The position numbers and the translations under genes are program-made. A DNA stretch of 64,000 bases from Amphiduros pacificus (lineage: Eukaryota; Annelida; Polychaeta; Phyllodocida; Hesionidae), in the NCBI GenBank assembly GCA_949316495.1, contig OX439002.1:18207402-18271401 (forward strand), read 5' to 3'. Shown here piece by piece: positions 55,837 through 64,000 of the stretch (the first letter of the stretch is position 1; every line of letters starts with the position of its first letter). The notes below the pieces were generated by a model. It did no database searches, had not been told where the DNA came from, and saw only the letters and a program-made list of their open reading frames with translations.

Positions 55837-57444
55837 TCACGTTTCAATAGCATTGAGTGTTTTAGCTAACTGGTGCACCTTATCTTCAAATGTTTTCACC
55901 AGGATGGAGGGATTAGACATGATACTGCGGTCCATCATCACGCCCATCTCAACATGTCCATTGTAGCTGAAGATCGATATACCCATGCCTGCAAAATAAT
56001 CATTATCTTGAAAATATAAAGAAGGAATCAATTCATAAAATACAAATGGTTTTAAAGGTGTTGCACTATACTGTTTTGTTTATAGATAGACCTGTTTTTA
56101 CTTACCCACTTTAGCCCTTTGGGGAGGCCAAAAAATCATGTCCTCAATAGGGTTGCCACAAATGAACATTTTTTGTTGTGGGCCTGGTACATTGGACAGT
56201 ACCATGCTGCACTTGTCAGACATGTTGTCGAAGATCCATCTGGTGATGAGGTTTGGCAGCCTTGCCATACAATAAGTAATGCTCACAGCATTCACCACGG
56301 GCTCAGCAGAATTCTTGATGGAATTCATGCGTTTTTTGATCTCATGCAGACAGTCTACGGGGTCCTCTATCCTCAGTGGGAGTGCTAAAAAGACCAGGGC
56401 AAAGTGGTTGTTCATTTCTAGCTTATCACTATGCGGTCTGATATCTACTGGGACATATGCCAGTATGTCTTCTGGGATATTACTGCTGTGTCGCTTGAAG
56501 ACCTCTCTGAATGCAGAGGCAAGACACGAGAAAAGGACGTCATTCACTGTACATTCGCCAACAGTTTTCATCTTTTTGATCATGTTGAGGTCAATTTGTT
56601 CAGACCAGCATACCACCTTATCACCAGAAAGCTTTGGGCCATGAAGGAGGTGGTTTTCTGCTGGCCACCCTAGCCTCTCGATCAGCATTGCTGGACCAGT
56701 GAATATTGCTTTCAAGATACGTTTGAATTTCCCTTTGGAGCCAAATCTGACTGGAATGCGGTTCTCTGGAGGTACATCGACCATTTTGGCCATGAATGCC
56801 TTGCTCAGTGAGATACCATCAGCCACAGCATGATGAACCCTGAGGACTGCATAATAAAGCTCTTCCATTCTATTGCCAGAGGGCACAATTATCACTTGCC
56901 ACGGCGCCTTCCTTTCCGGAAATGGCTGAGAACATAGATATCCCAAAAGACTTTCCAAGTCAGTTTTGGACTTCGGAACTGACTTTTCCCAAGCAAAACA
57001 ATTGTCTTTAACATCATAATGAGGTATTGTCACCCACACATCTCGTCCAAACATTTTGGTATTGTACCGAGACATTTTTGGGAATAACCTCTGACCATCA
57101 TCATCTCGTGAATCAACTAGTCTTTCAAACATGGCTTTCTGCCATTTTTCCACATCCGGTTTACCCTTGAGCAGCATCAGAGAGTTAATGATAGCCAGGT
57201 TTTCTCTACTGTCCTGGAACCAAACGGCGTCATCGTACTCAACAAGAGCAGCCTGCCCCTGGGTTATCCTCAGGATGCGGTCCTTAATGACTCCACGATA
57301 GATGCGCACGATAAGAGATAGAGGTAGGACAAAGGGGAGAAGCACCACTACCAAGGAAAAGGCTAGTATAGGCCACACATAGTTGTAGAAGATTAGCCCA
57401 GCTGATGGCTTAGTTGAGCCTGGTACTGGTGAAGACATGGTCAA
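55837..57444 (-). CDS. WSD-type wax ester synthase/diacylglycerol acyltransferase-like protein (copy A)
   Basis: Two coding exons on the minus strand, 57444-56106 and 55988-55837, join in phase 1 (RAKV-G-MGISIF) with GTAAGT donor and TTTGCAG acceptor, giving 496 aa. A hydrophobic segment (about 20-47) probably anchors it in the ER membrane. The catalytic HHAVADG motif (HHxxxDG) is at 204-210, the conserved ND at 301-302, and SNVPGP at 417-422. SYNG lies in the second exon, within the WSD C-terminal domain. Family members esterify fatty alcohols or diacylglycerol with acyl-CoA to make wax esters or storage lipids; which substrate is used here cannot be told. A 5' UTR acceptor (ATTTCAG|GTCC at 57460) and a donor at 58423 suggest a non-coding first exon. 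A second copy lies 7.2 kb away. Confidence 0.9.
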
Positions 57445-57460
57445 GAAAAGATGTCAGGAC

Positions 57461-59019
57461 CTGAAATGATAAACACATGTTATAAAAAAATGTCAATATT
57501 CTCAGAAATTGTAATATAATTGTAACATTAAATAATTTATTGTGAAAATCTACCCAACCAATCAAAACACAGAATATAAATAAGTATGACTTAATATGTG
57601 GATAAAACTCTCTTATCATTTCTAGTTAAATATTCTTTATTCAATCAAGTTAATGATGATGTTCCCAAATCAATTAAAAATGACTTAACTAGTGCGTCAC
57701 CATATCAGCAACTTCATATGTGTATGTCATCTTGGAATACCTCTCGGAAAACAATAGGTGCATCATCATGATTCAATATTTCTTAGAATGACATTGGTCT
57801 GCGTGTCAATATGATCAATGTGTCAATAAATTTATGCATGTACAATCGCAAAAGTCAAGCACTACAACTTCAAACCGACGCTGAGAACGAGACCTGTTTC
57901 TCTAAAATGATTTCATATCATTTAAGCAGCCATTTTAAGAAATCCAAATGAGTATATAGCATGGAGATTGGACAAATACTATACTATTGGATTTAACTCT
58001 TTAACATATGTTATCATTGATAATGCTCATATTACAATATAATCATTTTGTGGTCTATATTTATCAATCATGAAGGTTTCCATATTTCATACTATTCAAA
58101 TTAAACAAACACACATGAATAAGAGAACGTCATTTATTTCTGGATAGAATATTAATGTAACATATATGTTACAAATCCTATTAAATTGATATTATTAATT
58201 TTCCGAACCGATATCTGCTTCTCTTTGGTCATCATGATATGCATTATAAAACTGTGCTCCTCACATGTAAATAATGATAGGAAATACTTGTATTATCAAT
58301 TATTTCAAATTTCACAACTGGTATGACCGAGATCACTCCCGTGACATTTTTATAAACTTCATGGTCTCCAAATTTCTCATGGTCAAAGTTATTTTGCTGC
58401 CTAAATAAATAATGTCAACTCACCTGGATATATAAAATGTAAAGCTTGTGGGTTAGAAGGATTAATCTAACACACGGCATTGAGAATGAAGTTAGTTGTG
58501 TTATCTTTTGTGGTCTTGCTGTAACACAAATACTTTGTTTTCTGCTCTTGGTAGCCGTGTTGGATCTAAATGAATGATTGAGCTAGAAAAAGTCCAGAAG
58601 CAAAAGATGTAATAAAGATGAGATACATTTTATACATATCTGTTGTATTGCAAATGGTATTTTACCATCTTGAGATTTTGTTGTTCAACTGAATGTGTAT
58701 GTGTTTTGTTTTTTTTTGTCAATGTGTGATTTTTGGAACCAGCTGCAAATAGCTAAGGAGTTTGAGACTCTGGAGATTAAGAGCATTAATATTGGATCCG
58801 ATCTGCCACACATCACTACAGGATAGTTTTCTGGAGTCACAGCAAGGTGATCCCTGAGGGATCAACCTTTATCAAATGCATGTTGACAGTCAGGTATGTG
58901 CAGCCACAGAGGCTTGTTGCCCTGTTAGATGGTTATTATTTAGGATAAATTGCACAACTTCTATAAGCTTTTTTAGTCTGTTACCTGAGTATTATCCATT
59001 TTGATTATTAAGTCCATAT
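57461..59019. other. Upstream region of acyltransferase copy A
   Basis: It holds the putative 5' UTR intron (57461-58423) and promoter region. The sequence is AT-rich and contains no other supported feature. Confidence 0.4.
58425..58560 (-). other. Candidate non-coding first exon of acyltransferase copy A
   Basis: On the minus strand, leader-like sequence ends at ATATCCAG|GTGAGTTG (last exon base 58424, GT at 58423-58422). It pairs with the acceptor 16 nt upstream of the start codon at 57444. The 5' limit is a guess; no TATA box is obvious. Confidence 0.35.
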
Positions 59020-59560
59020 CCTATTTCAAGCTGAATAAATGTAGCGTCATTACAATTGGACACCAATTTGTAGGAAATATTGTTAAGACTTGCTCCTTGT
59101 CAGAATCCATTCGGGATCATTATCTCTCATTCCAAAATATCCCTGTTGAGTATCCATATTGCACCCGGGATTGTTTCCCATTTGATAACAAGCCATATTC
59201 AAGCATAATTCAGCTTGGGTTAATTTCCCAGTTTGATCAGCTATTGTTAGATATTAGAATCTTTTCTGGGATTATCTCCCATTCTAAAACAGCCCTATTA
59301 TCAGGTATCTGATTTACATCTGGGATTGTTTCCCATTTGCAAACTAGCCACATTCAAGGTTCATTTCCAGCTCTGAATTGCTATTGATAAATATCAAAAT
59401 CCTTCCTGGGATCGTTTCCCATTCTCAAACAGCCGTATCAGTGTTGAATCAAGGATTGCTTGTTTCCCTTTTACAAAGTAGCCATGTTCAAACATAATTC
59501 ATTTCATACTCCGTCACTTTTTCAGTTGGACTATCAACCGGATCATGGATTGTATTCCTA
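59020..59560. repeat. Diverged 140-155-bp tandem repeat next to the duplication joint
   Basis: Three degenerate units are visible from paired landmarks. GGGATCATTATCTCTCATTC (59114), GGGATTATCTCCCATTCTAA (59268) and GGGATCGTTTCCCATTCTC (59409) mark one half. GGGATTGTTTCCCATTTG (59167, 59322) and GGATTGCTTGTTTCCC (59452) mark the other. The array ends where copy B begins. Confidence 0.65.
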
Positions 59561-60865
59561 GTTTATAATTTCTAAAGAAAATCTCTGATAATATTAAATG
59601 AAAGACTGTGACACAATACATTACAGCTTTGCAACATAAATATCATGACTACGATTCATAATAGTAATTCTTGTTTGATTTGGCTACAAAATAAAGGAAA
59701 TAAATAAACTCAAAACTAAATTTTTAAAACTTGTGAATTGCCAGTTGTCATCAACAAAGAAGCTGAAGCTTACATGAAGAAATAAATTAAAGACAACAAA
59801 TAAACCCAAACTAATTTTTAAAGACTTGATAATTGAAAGTACATGTAGTCATGAACAAAAAGATCTGAGTTTACTTGACAATACTGATAAGTGTGACATA
59901 TATCAGTTTTGATACTGCTTGTGGTGATTATTTTCTTATCCAACCAGTATATGATGGTGAAAATTGAAATCAAGGCTCATTCATTTCTTATCCAAAGTGT
60001 GATATAAAGTAAATGGCTTTGTATATTCACTGTTGAAAAGAATGATTTTGAAATTTGGAGAAATTGAAATTGATTATACCATGTGATAGGCATGAAATAT
60101 ACAGAATATGTACTCAAATCAGTTTCAGTGCATTGTGAGTCCATATTTTAAAAACCGATAAGATATGGCCTCTTGTTCATTACTTTTATAATCATCTCGT
60201 TTCACTCAATGTTTACACTGCATAATGATCATGTGAACATACCTTATCCTATACTTAAAGGGTGCAGTGAATCATGGAATGTCCAGATATACAGTATATA
60301 TGTATAATTAGCAAGAACTGAACTTGTACTCAAAAGCAAACAAACCAATACAAAGAAAGTTAGTGAAGCGAGGGATATCGCACCCTATATGAAAGTGTGT
60401 ATATATACAGTCATACATTTGAAGTTGTAAGGGTGATGGAAAATAACACCAGAACATATTATCGTCTAGACTAATGATACATATTTTATTTGTAGAAAGT
60501 ACAAAATATATTTTGAAAAATATATACCACTAGAAAATAGACTATCACAAGGTACTTATAAACAAAACTCACTTATAAACAAAACATCACAGCACAATAT
60601 GAGCCAAACTACATAACCTAGGACTATCTACGAACTACCATACAATTTGGATGAAATAAATGTGAGCCAATAACTATAAAAAAAAACAATAACAAAAATC
60701 ATTTACAATAGTGAAATCAATCTTTATTGTGACGAATAAGACATGCTAAAATTTTACAAACTTAACTTGCAATGGTTTGTTGAATGGCGTGTCAATGAAT
60801 GACATTTTTTCCCTTGAGCCAAAATGTCTGACACGAATAAGAAAGGTTACGGTTAGAGTACCAGT

Positions 60866-61857
60866 TACTCTACCCCCCATAGCAGGATTTCTTAATCATA
60901 TCAGTCCCTGCCACCAAAGCTATAAATATGCACACAGAATCGAACGTAAGTCATTAGTATTCAGAAATATCTGGCTTTCAACTCATTTGTGAAAGAATAT
61001 AAATAGATTTTGTTCTGGAAGTTGTTCGTTTGTTTATTTGTTTGGGGTTTTACATCACTTTCAACATTATTTCAGTCATTTCCTGATGGGACCTACTCAC
61101 TGAACTGTCATGTCGCAGGTCCTTGACATAACAACCCACCCAGTCACAGATTTACAAGGACAACGGGTTAACCCTTTTGGCACGGGCCTCAGCTCATATG
61201 GGAAATTGAATCATGAGTTCAATCTCGGCATGGCCGGGATTCGAACCCACGACCTTTGGATCACCACAGAGGAACTGGTGCTAGTAAGCTAGTGTTCTAA
61301 CCAACTGCGCCACGGCCAGTGGCTCTGGAAGTTTTACTGATTGATCAGTTTATATGACAGACACCTGGTTACTAATGTTGGTCATTTCAGATTTGATGAT
61401 ATTTCAGTGAGCAAGGCAAGTATGTTTGTTTGTTTGGGATCAAAAACATTGCAATGACTGCAGATGTAGTAATTTAATACTACCTGTGTAATGCAGAGTA
61501 CAGTTACTCTGCATAACAGAGGTAGCATTCAATCATTACTTTTGCAGTCATTGACCTGTATTGGACACTTCGGAATTCCGAAGTTATAAATGCTTGCTTC
61601 GCTCACAAAAATATCATCAAATCTGAATTGACCAACATCGGGTCATAAATTGTAACCAGGTGTCTGACACATAAACTGACCAATCAGTTCTGCTGTCAGA
61701 GCAAAACAGAACCTATTTCATTTAGCATTTGTTCCTCATCAATCAGTTCACAGCCAGATTTTTCTGAATACCGATGACTTGTGCTTGATTCTGTGCGAAC
61801 CTTTATACCTTTGGTGGCAGGGACTGGTATGATAAAGAAGCCCTACTAGGGCAGGTA
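60866..61857. mobile_element. Inverted pair of TACTCTGC elements (copy B)
   Basis: Two copies of one element meet head to head. The left copy is 60866-61500 (about 325 bp once the SINE is subtracted) and the right copy is 61505-61857. They share, as inverted complements, TCAGTCCCTGCCACCAAAG, CAGACACCTGGTTAC, CAGATTTGATGATATTT and GCAGAGTA. The tetranucleotide CAGT occurs at the left edge (60862-60865), the centre (61501-61504) and the right edge (61859-61862). This would fit 4-bp target duplications of two adjoining insertions. Confidence 0.6.
61022..61323 (-). mobile_element. tRNA-derived SINE, orthologous site in copy B
   Basis: Counterpart of the SINE at 52715-53028, flanked by TCTGGAAG at 61014-61021 and 61324-61331. 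The B box is intact (complement of GGATTCGAACCC). About 20 bp of the body (around the TGTAGCAGATATAG block of the other copies) is missing. It is inserted inside an inverted pair of another element. Confidence 0.88.
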
Positions 61858-63051
61858 CCAGTGGCAGATATAAAAATGTCACTTGCTTGCTCAGATTAGT
61901 ACTCAGATTAGTGGGTGTATGGTCATTTTCACCTCTAACCAGGTGTCTGGGACATAAACTGACCAATCAATTCAAGTGCCAGTACAAAACAAATCTATTT
62001 ATCTTCTTTCACCAATGAGTTCACAGCCAGATTTTATGAATACTGATAACTTACGCTCGATTCTGTTCCCACCTTAATAGCTTTTGTGGCAAGGACTGAT
62101 CTGACAGAGAAGTCCTGCTATGGAGGGTACTCCATAACAGGAGTTCCAGAAAAATGAAGGACAAGCAAGACTACCGATGCAATGTCCTGTTATGGAGGCA
62201 TTGACACCATTTCCAAGAAGTCTATGCACATATGAGCGCATGCTCTAAAAACCCAAATATGCAGATTTCATCTTCACCATGAAAACAGTACCTGTCCCAA
62301 CTGGGAATCGAACCCCACACCTAGTATGGGAGATAGACTTCATACTTATGGAGCCACATTGAAAAGTCCAATTCACTGGTAAATCACAGAAAAAATCAGT
62401 ATCTTCATCAGTATATCAATAATTTCTGAGAGCAGTCTGAGTTAAAATCATATACCAAAATTTCCTGAAAATATAAATGTCTAAGATGGTATCAAAATGA
62501 ATGCAAATTAATCGATAGAAGGAGATATCTACAATTTATGTCTCATTTATTTCTAGTTGATTCTCTGTGGTTAGGAATATAACTGTGATGTAATTACTTA
62601 CACTGAATATGAAGTGTGTCATACAATGTTCCAACACATTTTATAAAACAGAAAATGGTAATAAAACCAAGAAATTCAGTGACTGGAGTGTCATATATTT
62701 TTAAGGAGAAGTAGGTAAAATTGTCCAGGAGAATTTTGGTTTCAAAGGGAGCTAACATGTTGATATTTGCACAATGATTTCACTCTTAATAGAAATCAAA
62801 ATGGCCGAGGAGAGGTTGAAAATGTGCTTGATTTCTTTTTAGAAGTATACATTGCCAAAAAATGTGAAAATACCAAAATAGCTTTCAAGTCACAGAAAAC
62901 ATAATTGATTTTTACTGTTTGTGCTAATGAATCATTATGTCACTTATATCTCCATTTGATTTTTCCCTGGAGAGTTTTCATGTGTCATCTGGTTTATTCA
63001 ATTTCTAGGATCCATGACTGATTTAGAAATATTTCAACAAATGTTTATCGT

Positions 63052-64000
63052 TCACGTTTCAATAGCATTGAGTGTTTTAGCTAGCTGGTGCACCTTATCT
63101 TCAAATGTTTTCACCAGGATGGAGGGATTAGACATGATACTGCGGTCCATCATCACGCCCATCTTAACATGTCCATTGTAGCTGAAGATCGATATACCCA
63201 TGCCTGCAAAATAATCATTATCTTGAAAATATAAAGAAGGAATCAATTCATAAAATACAAATGGTTTTAAAGGTGTTGCATTATACTGTTTTGTTTATAG
63301 ATAAACCTGTTCTTACTTACCCACTTTAGCCCTTTGGGGAGGCCAAAAAATCATGTCCTCAATAGGGTTGCCACAAATGAACATTTTTTGTTGTGGGCCT
63401 GGTACATTGGACAGTACCATGCTGCACTTGTCAGACATGTTGTCGAAGAGCCATCTGGTGATGAGGTTTGGCAGCCTTGCCATACAATAAGTAATGCTCA
63501 CAGCATTCACCACGGGCTCAGCAGAGTTCTTGATGGCATTCATGCGCTTTTTGATCTCATGCAGACAGTCTACGGGGTCCTCTATCCTCAGTGGGAGTGT
63601 TGCAAAGACCAGGGCAAAGTGGTTGTTCATTTCTAGCTTATCACTATGCGGTCTGATATCTACTGGGACATATGCCAGTATGTCCTCCGGGATATTACTG
63701 CTGTGTCGCTTGAAGACCTCTCTGAATGCAGAGGCAAGGCACGAGAAAAGGACGTCATTCACTGTACATTCGCCAACAGTTTTCATCTTTTTGATCATGT
63801 TGAGGTCAATTTGTTCAGACCAGCATACCACCTTATCACCAGAAAGCTTTGGGCCATGAAGGAGGTGGTTTTCTGCTGGCCACCCTAGCCTCTCGATCAG
63901 CATTGCTGGACCAGTGAATATTGCTTTCAAGATACGTTTGAATTTCCCTTTGGAGCCAAATCTGACTGGAATGCGGTTCTCTGGAGGTACATCGACCATT
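63052..64000 (-). CDS. WSD-type acyltransferase-like protein (copy B), cut by window edge
   Basis: The second exon (63203-63052) and the 3' part of the first exon (64000-63321) are intact, with the same splice sites as copy A. The visible 276 residues start at the Met equivalent to 221 of copy A, so the HHAVADG motif lies beyond the window. Five replacements relative to copy A are visible: VFATLPL for VFLALPL (two), KRMNAI for KRMNSI, RWLF for RWIF, and GHVKMG for GHVEMG. ND, SNVPGP and SYNG are kept and there is no stop or frameshift. This suggests a functional, recently duplicated paralogue. Confidence 0.85.

Larger units (their letters stand above)
50798..59562. repeat. Segmental duplication copy A (about 8.8 kb)
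   Basis: From TATAATTTCTTAAGAAAATC at about 50798 this segment is collinear with copy B starting near 59563. The two are directly adjacent and head to tail. Matching blocks include 50805-51150, 51492-52155, 52405-53237, and 54327 onward through the whole 3' part of the acyltransferase gene. Copy A carries extra insertions (a SINE at 51170-51491 and a TIR element at 53238-54326) and about 240 bp near 52163-52400 that are not in B. The unit contains the entire gene and its putative first exon. Confidence 0.85.
59563..64000. repeat. Segmental duplication copy B, running off the window
   Basis: This is collinear with copy A and in the same orientation. The offset is about 8.77 kb at the left and 7,215 bp across the gene, the difference being insertions in A and a deletion in B. 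Introns and intergenic parts are as similar by eye as the exons, so the duplication is recent. The window ends inside the second acyltransferase gene. Confidence 0.85.

Noticed and set aside
56119-56673. Plus-strand frames opposite the acyltransferase exons (also 63334-63888)
   Set aside because: They are shadow frames of the well-supported minus-strand gene.

Overview
The window reads as nuclear DNA of an animal, most likely a mollusc or another lophotrochozoan. It is AT-rich, the genes carry short exons with GT-AG introns, and the products are metazoan (a PDZ-BAR scaffold, an SLC16 transporter). tRNA-derived SINEs, MITEs and long minisatellites of the sort common in mollusc genomes fill the rest. 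The phylum is inferred from gene and repeat character only.

Three gene loci are well supported. (1) PICK1 (plus strand, 2138-9095, ten coding exons, 404 aa) is complete. It also carries a candidate alternative first exon and a 15-nt microexon, both phase-compatible with the PDZ exon. A 19-bp minisatellite (about 619-1917) ends roughly 220 bp before its start codon. (2) An SLC16 monocarboxylate-transporter-like gene (plus, coding exons 21908-23849 and 41913-42202, 743 aa) has an 18-kb final intron. That intron holds a 78/79-bp minisatellite array and several MITEs. Its 5' end is uncertain: a spliced leader exon at about 20.1 kb and a TATA-type promoter at about 14.96 kb are both candidates. 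(3) A WSD-type wax ester synthase/diacylglycerol acyltransferase-like gene (minus, 55837-57444, 496 aa) is followed by a second, nearly identical copy (63052 to the window edge). The pair lies in a head-to-tail segmental duplication of about 8.8 kb that starts near 50.8 kb and repeats from about 59.56 kb.

Two unrecognised reading frames lie at 11.64-11.90 kb and 12.65-12.88 kb between PICK1 and SLC16.

The mobile-element record is rich and can be partly ordered in time. There are non-autonomous DNA elements with clear termini: piggyBac-like at 13.79 kb, a short MITE at 29.07 kb, a composite 1.06-kb element at 32.78 kb, hAT-like with perfect 8-bp target duplications at 43.68 kb, PIF/Harbinger-like at 48.65 kb, and a 1.09-kb TIR element at 53.24 kb. 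Three SINEs lie on the minus strand. One SINE and the 1.09-kb element are present in duplication copy A but absent at the matching empty sites in copy B, so they probably post-date the duplication. Another SINE occupies the same site in both copies and so pre-dates it.

No functional link between the three genes can be shown. One suggestive detail is that the SLC16 protein ends in a class I PDZ-ligand-like tail (STV) while its upstream neighbour encodes a PDZ protein.
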